NCBI RefSeq assembly: GCF_000969605.1
Contig: NZ_JZUE01000024.1
Location: 1-64,000, forward strand
Length of the DNA stretch: 64,000 bases
Source of the DNA: Aquincola tertiaricarbonis
GTDB taxonomy: Bacteria; Pseudomonadota; Gammaproteobacteria; Burkholderiales; Burkholderiaceae_C
Direction: 5' to 3'
Shown piece after piece: positions 26,339-33,653 of the stretch (within the stretch, counting starts at the first letter, position 1; every line of letters begins with the position of its first letter). The translations under genes and the position numbers were made by a program. A model generated the notes under the pieces. It worked only from the letters and a program-made list of their open reading frames with translations. It was not told where the DNA came from and made no database searches.

Positions 26339-27004
26339 TCATTTCGCGGACCGGATGAACGACGCGATGCCTTCGCCCGCCGCCACCGGATGCTGGTGCT
26401 GCGGGCCGTGGCCGGAGGACGGGAATGTCAGCAGCCGGACCGTGGGCAGCACCTGGTTCAGGGCGTACCAGTTCTCGACGGGGAAGATGATGTCGTGGTC
26501 GCCGCCCACGTGCAGGATGGGGACCGTGGTGGTCTTCATCACCTGCAGAACCGCGTCCGAAGGGAACAGCGGGCTCTTCGGCGAGGTGCCCAGGTACTCC
26601 CTGGCCCAGCCGTGCGGGACGGGCATGCTGCGGCCCGCGGTGCGCGACGCCATGCGATCGACGGACCGCCGCGCCGCCTCGCGGCTGGCCGCCGACTTCG
26701 GCTCGAAGAACAGGATGGTCTGGTCCTCGAGCGTGTAGTCGGGGATGTTGGCAGTGTCGAAGAAGAGCTGCTCGGCGGGCTTGACGTTCGGGCCAGGTGG
26801 CACCGAACCGATCACCACCACGTGCGAGACCTGCTGCGGAAACAGCGCCAGGAAGACCTGCGCCGCGATGCCGCCCAGCGACCAGCCGGCGATCACCGAC
26901 CTGCCCAGCTTCAGCGCCTTCATCAGGTCGCTCGCGTCCTTGGCCAGTGCCGCCGGATCGTGATTGGGCACACCGGTCCACAGCCCGCTGGATGCGATGC
27001 TCAT
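26339..27004 (-). CDS. Alpha/beta hydrolase, apparently N-terminally truncated
   Basis: 221 residues that begin inside a known fold. After a short MSIASSGLWTGVPNHDPAAL the protein enters LAKDASDLMKALKLGRSVIAGWSLGGIAAQ, the nucleophile elbow (GWSLGG) and the helix before it. The catalytic Asp is in GGDHDIIFP and the His in SGHGPQHQHP. Relatives have about 60-70 more residues before this, including the first beta strands and the HG oxyanion loop, and usually read SGLGLSTG where this one has SSGLWTG. CAGGAG lies ten bases before the ATG, so it may still be translated, but activity is doubtful. Confidence 0.75.
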   Translation of the reverse strand: MSIASSGLWTGVPNHDPAALAKDASDLMKALKLGRSVIAGWSLGGIAAQVFLALFPQQVSHVVVIGSVPPGPNVKPAEQLFFDTANIPDYTLEDQTILFFEPKSAASREAARRSVDRMASRTAGRSMPVPHGWAREYLGTSPKSPLFPSDAVLQVMKTTTVPILHVGGDHDIIFPVENWYALNQVLPTVRLLTFPSSGHGPQHQHPVAAGEGIASFIRSAK

Positions 27005-27066
27005 GTCAGAGGACTCCTGGCGGGTGGTGGTGGGGCGGTGCTGGATCGGATGGCCGGTGCTGCGCG

Positions 27067-27705
27067 TCATGGCTCGAGCACCGCCGGGGCGGCCAGGGCC
27101 TGCACCAGGTTCGCGGTGGCGACGATCGCGTGCGCATAGGTGGGGCCGTTGATCTTGTGGGCGGCGTCCATCGCCTCCCGGGTGAACGCGGCCGTCGCAT
27201 CGACCACCAGGGTGACGTGGTAGCCGAGTTCCGCCGCGAACTTGCCGGTGGATTCGACGCAGGTGTTGGCCAGCAGCCCGACGAGGATGACCTTCTCGAC
27301 GCCGTGCCGGCGCAGCAGCAGGTCCAGGTCGGTGTGCGCGAAGCCGCTGGAATGCCAGTGCTCCTTGGCCACCACGTCGCCCTCCTGCGGCACGAAGTCG
27401 GGATGCCACTCGCCACCCCAGCTGCCTTCGGCGAACACCTGCATCCGGTCGCCGCCCAGGAGGTAGGGCGAGGCGTTCTTCCACAGGCTGAAGTCCGACG
27501 GCCGCGCCCGGTGGTGCGGCGTGAAGAACACCCGGATGCCAGCGGCACGGGCGGCTGCGACGACGCGGCGGAGGTTGTCCAGCGTGCCGGTCGCGTCGAA
27601 CACCTGCTTCGCAAGACCGTGCAGCTTGCCGCCCTCGCTCAGGAAGTCGTTGTACGGGTCGATCAGCAGCAGTGCCGTATCGGTCCTCGAGTAAGAGACG
27701 TCCAT
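27067..27705 (-). CDS. Isochorismatase-like cysteine hydrolase
   Basis: 212 residues of the isochorismatase-like hydrolase superfamily. The catalytic triad is visible as Asp16 (LLLIDPYNDF), Lys114 (VVAKEHWHS) and Cys149 (GLLANTCVEST), with the usual cis-peptide region before the Cys. The N-terminal LIDPYNDFLSEGGKL is like hydrolases acting on amides or ureido groups rather than true isochorismate lyase substrates; the substrate is unknown. GGAGAGGAAC precedes the ATG. Its stop overlaps a possible ATG of the next gene, so the two are read together. Confidence 0.87.
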   Translation of the reverse strand: MDVSYSRTDTALLLIDPYNDFLSEGGKLHGLAKQVFDATGTLDNLRRVVAAARAAGIRVFFTPHHRARPSDFSLWKNASPYLLGGDRMQVFAEGSWGGEWHPDFVPQEGDVVAKEHWHSSGFAHTDLDLLLRRHGVEKVILVGLLANTCVESTGKFAAELGYHVTLVVDATAAFTREAMDAAHKINGPTYAHAIVATANLVQALAAPAVLEP

Positions 27706-28073
27706 GTTCCTCTCCGGTGGTCGGCGGGTCTGCCGGGCCGACCGGGCACATGCCAGGTCGGCGCCGCCAGCATCGCCGCCACCGGCACTTGCCGCATCCG
27801 CCTGCGGAGCGTCAGCGGGTTGCCACCGGAGCAAGGACGGCGCCTTGCGCTTTGGAAGTAGGCCGGTGCACGATCGGAGAGGACGGCATGGCGACATGGC
27901 CCGCAGCCAGCAGGCCGCGGCGGCCACGGCGCGCGGCAGCTTCAGCCGCGGCTCATACTCCGGCCGTCGCCCCGAACGGCGCAAGGTCGTCGGGCCGGAA
28001 GCCCGACCGCCTCACCGCAGGCACGGCCCGCACGCAGGTGCCTGACCTGCCACAGCCCGGAGCACGAACTGCC
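27706..28073. other. Divergent intergenic region, nothing clear inside
   Basis: 368 bases between the divergent cysteine hydrolase and flavin reductase-like genes. Frames that cross it are Arg/Ala/Pro-rich and match nothing. I see no tRNA, intrinsic terminator or repeated operator. Promoters for both flanking genes presumably lie here but no convincing -35/-10 pair stands out. Confidence 0.5.
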
Positions 28074-28661
28074 ATGAATCCACACTTCCGACCGGTCGCC
28101 CTCGAACATGCCAGCCGGCTGGTCAACCACGGGCCCACGGTGCTGGTGACCAGCGCCCACGGCGCCCAGCGCAACGTGATGGCGGCGGCCTGGTCGATGC
28201 CGGTGGAGTTCACGCCGCCGCGCATCGCGGTCGTGATCGACAAGCAGACCTTCACCCGCGAACTCGTCGCGGCGAGCGGCGCATTCGCGCTGTGCCTGCC
28301 CGGCACCGCGCTGGTGGATGTGACCTATGCCGTCGGCAGCACGAGCGGCCGCGATGGCGACAAATTCGAGCGCCTGGGCATCGTCGCGCGGCCGGGTCCG
28401 AAGCTCGGCATGCCGCTGATCGAGACGGGCTGCGCGGCTTGGCTGGAATGCCGGCTGATCCCCGAGCCGCACACCGAAGCGGCCTACGACACCTGCTTCG
28501 CGGAGGTGGTGGCGGCCGCCGCCGATGAACGTGTCTTCTCGAACGGCCGTTGGCGGTTCAGCGACGACAACCTCGAGCTGCAGACGATCCACCACCTGGG
28601 CGCCGGCCACTTCGTGCGGGCCGGTGGCGTGCTGCAGGCCAAAGCCCTGCCTGCGGGCTAG
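28074..28661 (+). CDS. Flavin reductase-like (FMN-binding split-barrel) protein
   Basis: 195 residues with the flavin reductase-like domain: VNHGPTVLVTSAHGAQRNVMAAAWSMPVEFTPPRIAVVID at the flavin-binding half, then FTRELVAASGAFALCLPG and a C-terminal LQTIHHLGAGHFVRAGGVL. It differs from the copy at 12113-12745 and belongs to the branch with a conserved AAWSMP. It probably binds FMN and donates electrons to an unknown partner. ATG at 28074 follows GGAGCACGAACTGCC. It is divergent from the cysteine hydrolase gene. Confidence 0.83.
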   Translation: MNPHFRPVALEHASRLVNHGPTVLVTSAHGAQRNVMAAAWSMPVEFTPPRIAVVIDKQTFTRELVAASGAFALCLPGTALVDVTYAVGSTSGRDGDKFERLGIVARPGPKLGMPLIETGCAAWLECRLIPEPHTEAAYDTCFAEVVAAAADERVFSNGRWRFSDDNLELQTIHHLGAGHFVRAGGVLQAKALPAG

Positions 28662-28888
28662 CGATCGGCAGCCGCCGCGGGGCGGTGGCCGCTGATGGCG
28701 TGCAGCAGGCCGCGCCAGCGCGACCGCAGCGGACGGGGCGCAGCGGCATCCGGCCCCGGCTGCGCCAGCGCGCCGTCGGGATGGGTGGGGTCTTCCACGT
28801 CGTGCAGCACGCTGCGCAGGAAGCCGGTGTCCATCAACGCGCCTACCGATGCCGGGCAGAAGCGCAATGCGTTGGAGTTGAACTGCAT
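28658..28888 (-). CDS. Small hypothetical protein (76 aa)
   Basis: The frame begins MQFNSNALRFCPASVGALMDTGFLRSVLHDVEDPTHPDG and ends in a Pro/Ala/Arg-rich tail with SRWRGLLHAISGHRP. The first 40 residues look like a folded protein and AAAGGA lies six bases before the ATG. The stop overlaps the end of the convergent flavin reductase-like gene by four bases. It is divergent from the gene at 28977, sharing an AT-rich control region. No known function. Confidence 0.55.
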   Translation of the reverse strand: MQFNSNALRFCPASVGALMDTGFLRSVLHDVEDPTHPDGALAQPGPDAAAPRPLRSRWRGLLHAISGHRPAAAADR

Positions 28889-28934
28889 GACGATCCTTTC
28901 CGCACGGGAGGCTGGGTGAAGGCCCAGGCTTTCA

Positions 28935-28951
28935 GTATAAACTGTTTATAC
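28935..28951. promoter_or_regulatory. AT-rich 17-bp palindrome between divergent genes
   Basis: GTATAAAC (28935-28942), one central base and GTTTATAC (28944-28951) make a perfect inverted repeat, followed by the palindrome GTATAC at 28953-28958. It is a sharp AT-rich island in very GC-rich DNA, 25-40 bases upstream of the gene at 28977 and 47-63 from the start at 28888. TATAAA and TATACC could serve as -10 elements, so a dimeric regulator bound here would control both promoters. Confidence 0.6.
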
Positions 28952-28976
28952 CGTATACACAGTTGTAGAAAGCACC

Positions 28977-29495
28977 ATGACCAAAGTGACCCGCCAGCGC
29001 AAAGCCACCGTCGCCACCCAGGTGGCCGCCCTGCCCGCCACGTCGACGGACACCGCCACCCTGGCTGCGAAGGTCGAAGCGCCGGCGCAGGCCAACGGCG
29101 TGGTGGTGGCCCGCTCAGCGGCCAAGCCGGCCATCAAGCTGCAGGCGCCGCCCGCCGAGGCCGCCAAGCCGGGCAAGGCAGGCAAGCAGCACGGCAAGAA
29201 GGCTGACGCCAGGTCCGCCGCCAAGCCGGCGCAGGAGGCGCCCAAGCCCAAGGCCAAGCTGGTGCGCGACAGCTTCACCATGCCCAAGGACGAGTACGAA
29301 CTGCTGGCCGTGCTGAAGCAACGCGGCACCCAGCTGCAGCGGCATGTGAAGAAGAGCGAGCTGCTGCGCGCCGGCATCGCCGCGCTGCACAGCATGTCGG
29401 ACAAGAACTTCCTGCTGGCGCTGGACCGCGCGCCCAGCCTGAAGACCGGCCGGCCGAAGGCGGACGCGGCGACGGACGACGGCACCGCGGGCTGA
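28977..29495 (+). CDS. Lys/Ala-rich protein with C-terminal helical DNA-binding-like domain
   Basis: 172 residues. The first 95 are low-complexity and Ala/Lys/Pro-rich, like histone H1-type tails. The C-terminal part, VRDSFTMPKDEYELLAVLKQRGTQLQRHVKKSELLRAGIAALHSMSD (about 98-144), has the beta-helix-helix pattern of ribbon-helix-helix or metJ/Arc-like proteins and is conserved in Burkholderiales proteins of unknown function. Together this suggests a nucleoid-type or small DNA-binding protein; that is inference. It faces the palindrome at 28935-28951, which it could itself bind. Its stop forms a hairpin with the stop of the convergent gene (CTGAG-N4-CTCAG, 29492-29505). Confidence 0.7.
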   Translation: MTKVTRQRKATVATQVAALPATSTDTATLAAKVEAPAQANGVVVARSAAKPAIKLQAPPAEAAKPGKAGKQHGKKADARSAAKPAQEAPKPKAKLVRDSFTMPKDEYELLAVLKQRGTQLQRHVKKSELLRAGIAALHSMSDKNFLLALDRAPSLKTGRPKADAATDDGTAG

Positions 29496-29501
29496 GCACG
29501 C

Positions 29502-30752
29502 TCAGTTCGGCGATGCCGCTGCATCCAGCGGCATCGCCAGCACCTGCAGCACCGACGGCAGCGCCAGCTCGTACAACTCGTCGGGCGTGCGGCGCGGGCC
29601 CGCGGCAGCGGCAGGCAGCAGTGCCTGCGCCTGCTCGCCGAGCAGGCTGCGCAGCACGGGCAGCGGCAGCAGCCGCTCGGGCGCCGTAGCGCCGCCCGGC
29701 AGCGCCAAGCCCAGCAACCGGCCGCCCAGGTCCAGCACCAGCGCCCCCGGCAACTCCGCCGGCACGCCCACACCCAGCGCCTGCGCGGCATCGCCCATCG
29801 GCCGGCCGAGGAAGCCCATGTGCAGCGCCGGCCAGACAGGCGGCGTGGCGTGGCCGGCCTGGGCAGCCGGCTGCGGCAGGCGCAGGTGTCCCACCACCAC
29901 CGCCGGGCTGCCGGCAAAGCCTGGCTGCGCCGCGGCGGCCAAGGGCGCGGCGCCTTCCAGCGGCGCCTCCAGCACCGCCAGCGCCAGGCCGTTGGCGGGC
30001 CCCGGCTGTTGCTGCAGCGTGGCGGCGCGCGTGCGGCCCAGGCCGTCCCGCACCCAGAGCCGGGCGGCCGGCGGCGTTCCTTCGGCCGGCAGCATCAGCA
30101 GCGCATGGCTGCCGCCCGGCAGCAGCAGGCCGCTGGCCACCGCGCGGGCACCAGGCGGCACCACCGCGCCGGTGGCGACCGGCCCGATGTCGCCCGGCGG
30201 CACCACCGGCTGCAGCGCGCCAGGCTGCAGGCCGGCCAGCGCCTGGCGGGCGCCCAGCAGCAACGCATCGTCGGGCAGGCGCTGCAGGCCGAGGCTGAGC
30301 TGGGCATCGGCAAAGGCGGGCTGGCCGCCCAGCGCCGCCAGCCAGGCATACAGCGCCCGTGCCTGCGGCACGTCGGCATGGGCGCCGGCGGCATGGGCCG
30401 CGAAGGCCAGGGCCTGCCGGTAGGCGCCGCGCTGCATCATCTGCTGCACCATCAGCAGCTCGGTGTCGGCCGAGTGGCGCATCGCGGCGGCCTGGTCCAG
30501 CGGTGCCTGCGCCGCGGCCGGCTCACCGGCCTGCAAGGCCTGTCGTGCCCGGGCGAGCAGCTGCTGCCGGCCGGCCTCCTGCTCGGGCGACAGCGGGCCG
30601 CGCGGGCCGAGCACCGGCTGGGCGAAGCGCGGCAGCTCCAGCGGTGGGATGGCCGAAGCCGGTGGCGCGGGCTGCGCCAGCGCCGCGGCTGCCGCCAGGC
30701 CCAGCAGCGCCGCTCCGGCCCGTGCGTGGCAAGCGCGCGGCAAGCCGCTCAA
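29502..30752 (-). CDS. Exported TPR-like / degenerate trypsin-like protein
   Basis: 416 residues with a signal peptide (RAGAALLGLAAAAALAQPA). Residues about 60-165 are helical and TPR-like (LLARARQALQAGEPAAAQAPLDQAAAM and so on). The C-terminal 220 residues have the strand pattern of a trypsin-like domain (GLLLPGGSHALLML, GLALAVLEAPLEGAAPL, GALVLDLGGRLLGLALPGG), but the expected GNSGG is replaced by LDLGGRLLG, so no Ser nucleophile is visible and it is probably inactive. It overlaps the 5'-nucleotidase gene by ATGA at 30749-30752 and ends the operon. Confidence 0.65.
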   Translation of the reverse strand: MSGLPRACHARAGAALLGLAAAAALAQPAPPASAIPPLELPRFAQPVLGPRGPLSPEQEAGRQQLLARARQALQAGEPAAAQAPLDQAAAMRHSADTELLMVQQMMQRGAYRQALAFAAHAAGAHADVPQARALYAWLAALGGQPAFADAQLSLGLQRLPDDALLLGARQALAGLQPGALQPVVPPGDIGPVATGAVVPPGARAVASGLLLPGGSHALLMLPAEGTPPAARLWVRDGLGRTRAATLQQQPGPANGLALAVLEAPLEGAAPLAAAAQPGFAGSPAVVVGHLRLPQPAAQAGHATPPVWPALHMGFLGRPMGDAAQALGVGVPAELPGALVLDLGGRLLGLALPGGATAPERLLPLPVLRSLLGEQAQALLPAAAAGPRRTPDELYELALPSVLQVLAMPLDAAASPN

Positions 30753-32629
30753 GGCAGGCGAACGATGCGCGGCTTGCGCAGCGCCGGGACCGTGGGGTCG
30801 TAGGCGGCGGCCGGCTGCTTGTAGCCGGCCAGGTAGGCGACCAGCGCGTCGATGTCCTGCGCACCGCCCTGCACTGCGGCGCCGTCGGTCAGCACGCTGA
30901 AGCCGTCGCCGCCGGTGGCCATGAAGTTGTTGACCGTGACGCGGTAGGTGCGAGTGGGGTTCTGCACCACCCCGCCGACGACGATCTGTTCGGTGGGGCC
31001 GGTGGCCACCGGGGGCACCGACTGCAGGTCGGTGGGCGTGAAGGCCACGTCGGTCACCTTGGCACAGGTGGGGCCGCTGGCGCTCCAGCGGTACTGCAGG
31101 CCGTTGGACACCTGCAGGATGCGGGTCACCGTCTGGCCGTTGCAGCCGGCGAACTGCTGCTCCAGCAGGTTCTTCAGCTGCAGCGCGGTCAGCGTCATCG
31201 TCACCAGGCTGTTGCCGAAGGGCTGCACGGTGAAGGCGTCGCCATAGGTCAGGTCGTACGGGTAGGTGCCCGCGGCATTGACGAAGCCGGGGTTGCGCAC
31301 GCCGCCGCCGTTCATGAAGGCCATGACCGCGCCACCCAGCGCCGCGGGCTGCGTGGCCTGCAGCTGCGCATCGGCGATGAGGTCGCCGGCCTGCATCTCG
31401 CCGGCGGCATCGGCCGAATTGCTCAGCGGCGCGGTGATGCGCCCCACCACCTGGCTGGCCAGCGGCGACACCGCGTTCTTGTACGCCGCCACCACGTTCT
31501 TCACCTCGGGGTTGGCGTTGATGGCCGCGGTGATGTCGGCATCGGTGCGGTCGATCAGGCGGTTGACCGGGCTCACTTCCAGCACGTCGCGGGTGGTGGC
31601 ATCGATCTTCAGGTCCACCTCCGTCAGCACGCGGCCGAAGGCGCTGGCGCTGGTCACCGGGACCTTGCGGCCGGCCTTGTTGGGCAGGCCGGTGCTGCGG
31701 GCCACGCTGCCGTTGTCCAGCGTGTTGCGCGAGCAGTTGTAGGCCGCATGGGTGTGGCCGCTGATCACCAGGTCCACCGCGTTGTCCAGCTTGCTGACGA
31801 TGTTGGCGATCTCGCTGCCGGCCAGGTCGCCCACGCAGCCGTTGATGTCGCTGTTGCCGGCGCCCTGGAAGCCGCCCTGGTGCACCAGTACCACGATGGA
31901 CTCGATGCCCTGGGCACGCAGCCGCGGCACCAGCTCGTTGACCGTCTGCGCCTCGTCGCGGAAGCTCAGGCCCGCCACGCCGGTGGGCGTGACGATGCTG
32001 GGCGTGCCCTTGAGCGTCATGCCGATGAAGGCCACCTTCACCTTGCCGAAGCTCTTGATGCCGTAGGCCGGCAGCAGCGTCTTGCCGGTGGCCGTCTCCA
32101 CCACGTTGGCCGACAGCCAGCGGAACTTCGCGCCGTCGAAGCTGCCCGGCGCGGCCGAGCCGAAGCCGCGGCAGCTGTTGGCGTCCGGCGCGCCGGCGGT
32201 GATCTTGCAGCCGCCGTTCTGCAGCCGGTGCAGCTCGTCCTTGCCCTTGTCGAACTCGTGGTTGCCCACCGCCGAGAACTCCACGCCGATCTTGTTCAGC
32301 GTCTCCACCGCCGGCTCGTCGAAGAACAGCGACGAGATCAACGGCGTGGCGCCGATGAAGTCACCCGCGCCCACCACCACGGTGTTGGGATTGCTGGCGC
32401 GCATGCGGGCCACGTAGGCGGCCAGGTAGTCGGCGCCGCCCACCGGCGGTCGCTGGGCGGAGGGCACGGAGGTGTTGGCGCCGAAGGTACCGGGCGATTC
32501 CAGGTTGCCGTGGTAGTCGTTGAAGCCCACGATCTTGATGCTCACCGGCGCGGGCGCGGTGGTGACGGCGCAGGCCGACAGCACGGTGCCGGCCATCGCC
32601 GTGGCGGCGAGGATGCGCAGCGTGTTCAT
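30749..32629 (-). CDS. Bifunctional-type 5'-nucleotidase/metallophosphatase lipoprotein
   Basis: 626 residues. The N terminus has a lipobox (TVLSAC, Cys20), so it is an anchored lipoprotein facing the periplasm or outside. The metallophosphatase domain shows FNDYHGNL, GAGDFIGATPL, AVGNHEFDKG, VLVHQGG and SGHTHAAY, all the metal-binding blocks of UshA/NadN-type enzymes. The C-terminal 5'-nucleotidase substrate domain follows (GGGVRNPG, YGDAFTVQPFGNSLVTMTLTALQLKNLLEQQF, YRVTVNNFMATGGDGF). It should release nucleosides and phosphate from nucleotides. The start overlaps the PEP-CTERM gene stop by ATGA. Confidence 0.92.
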   Translation of the reverse strand: MNTLRILAATAMAGTVLSACAVTTAPAPVSIKIVGFNDYHGNLESPGTFGANTSVPSAQRPPVGGADYLAAYVARMRASNPNTVVVGAGDFIGATPLISSLFFDEPAVETLNKIGVEFSAVGNHEFDKGKDELHRLQNGGCKITAGAPDANSCRGFGSAAPGSFDGAKFRWLSANVVETATGKTLLPAYGIKSFGKVKVAFIGMTLKGTPSIVTPTGVAGLSFRDEAQTVNELVPRLRAQGIESIVVLVHQGGFQGAGNSDINGCVGDLAGSEIANIVSKLDNAVDLVISGHTHAAYNCSRNTLDNGSVARSTGLPNKAGRKVPVTSASAFGRVLTEVDLKIDATTRDVLEVSPVNRLIDRTDADITAAINANPEVKNVVAAYKNAVSPLASQVVGRITAPLSNSADAAGEMQAGDLIADAQLQATQPAALGGAVMAFMNGGGVRNPGFVNAAGTYPYDLTYGDAFTVQPFGNSLVTMTLTALQLKNLLEQQFAGCNGQTVTRILQVSNGLQYRWSASGPTCAKVTDVAFTPTDLQSVPPVATGPTEQIVVGGVVQNPTRTYRVTVNNFMATGGDGFSVLTDGAAVQGGAQDIDALVAYLAGYKQPAAAYDPTVPALRKPRIVRLP

Positions 32630-33219
32630 TGCGCACCCCCTTGCAGGCGGCGGCGCAGGCCGAAGCCCACCAGCGGCAGGCCGGCCAGCAGCATCAGCAG
32701 GCTGCCGGGCTCGGGCACCGGGCTCACCTGCAGGCGCAGGCCGCCGACGGTCGCGTTCAGCGGCACGCCCTCGAAGGTGGCCGACTGCAGCAGCTGGCCG
32801 CCCAGCGTGTACGAACCCGCCTGCAGCGTGAAGACGCCGCGGCTGTAGCCACCATCGGCCAGCGCGGCGTCGAAGTCGACGCCGATGGCCGTGCCGGCCG
32901 CACTGGCCACGGCGCTGGTGCTGCCCAGCGGCAGGCCGCCGAGCGTGAGGCTGAACACGTCGCCGGCGAAGCCGCCGTCCACCACCGTCAAGGTGCCGGT
33001 GAAGCCGGTGGGCACGCTGAACTCGAAGGTCTGGGCCAGGCCGGTGTCGGTGTCGATCCAGCCGAGGCCGCCGCCCTGCGCGGTCATCTCGTCGATGTAG
33101 AACTCGGCCCACTGGCCATCGGCCTGCAACTCGACGGCATGCGCCTGGGGGGACGCAAGGGGCAGGCAGGCCGCCAGCGACAAGGCGCAGGCGGCCGCAA
33201 TGCGGCGCTGGTGGTTCAA
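32626..33219 (-). CDS. PEP-CTERM sorting-domain protein
   Basis: 197 residues: signal peptide (IAAACALSLAACLPLASPQAHA), a beta-rich exported domain and a C-terminal PEP-CTERM signal VPEPGSLLMLLAGLPLVGFG followed by LRRRLQ. Exosortase cuts such proteins at the PEP motif on their way to the cell surface or exopolysaccharide. The start codon is TTG at 33219, supported by a very strong AGGAGGA six bases upstream; no nearby ATG fits the signal peptide. It leads the operon with the 5'-nucleotidase and the protease-like gene. No exosortase gene is in the window. Confidence 0.9.
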   Translation of the reverse strand: MNHQRRIAAACALSLAACLPLASPQAHAVELQADGQWAEFYIDEMTAQGGGLGWIDTDTGLAQTFEFSVPTGFTGTLTVVDGGFAGDVFSLTLGGLPLGSTSAVASAAGTAIGVDFDAALADGGYSRGVFTLQAGSYTLGGQLLQSATFEGVPLNATVGGLRLQVSPVPEPGSLLMLLAGLPLVGFGLRRRLQGGAQ

Positions 33220-33390
33220 GTCGATCCTCCTGGATGGGCGTGGAATCCGCCCGTTGCCGCACGATGACGCAGGCGTTTGACGCGGGTATGACAGGCCAGC
33301 CTGGGCCGTCGCGGCCGCGGGCTGTCATGCGCCTGCCATGCGGGCGGGCTACCGTTCGGTTCGCAGCGCCCCCACCAGCCCACACGCCCG

Positions 33391-33627
33391 ATGACAGCCA
33401 TGAACTACGCCGTGACGGTGACGTCGGTGCCCTTCGTCGGCTTCCTGTCCTTCTGCCGCGACCTGCCGGAAGTGCAGGCCTTCGCCAGCGATGCCCCGCA
33501 AGCCCTGCGCCTGGCAGCCGACCAGATCGCGCGGGTGCTGCACGAGCACCGGCACCAGGGCCGGGCCCTGCCCCGTCCCAGTCCGCTGCAGCCCGGTGAA
33601 TGCTGGCTGGCGCCCTCGCCCGACTGA
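33391..33627 (+). CDS. HicB-like small protein without a HicA partner
   Basis: 78 residues. MNYAVTVTSVPFVGFLSFCRDLPEVQAFASDAPQALRLAADQIARVL follows the HicB N-terminal domain pattern (strand, GFxxxxxDLPEVxAxGxxxxEALxxAxxAI). There is no C-terminal helix-turn-helix or RHH domain, and no HicA-like toxin gene flanks it. It could be an orphan RNase H-fold adaptor rather than an antitoxin. ATG at 33391 or 33400. The next gene's first possible start (33600) overlaps its end and the preferred one is 26 bases on, so the two are probably co-transcribed. Confidence 0.7.
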   Translation: MTAMNYAVTVTSVPFVGFLSFCRDLPEVQAFASDAPQALRLAADQIARVLHEHRHQGRALPRPSPLQPGECWLAPSPD

Positions 33628-33653
33628 ACCCCTGCTGTCCTGAAGTTGCCCCG

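Noticed and set aside
33217-33233. Short match to the 3' part of the tRNA-Ala gene (TCGATCCTCCT)
   Set aside because: Considered as an attachment-site repeat, but it is only 11 bases and is the reverse complement of the AGGAGGA ribosome binding site of the PEP-CTERM gene.
33220-33390. Possible small gene or control element between the PEP-CTERM and HicB-like genes
   Set aside because: Frames are short and Arg/Pro-rich with no ribosome binding site, and no repeat or promoter pair is clear.
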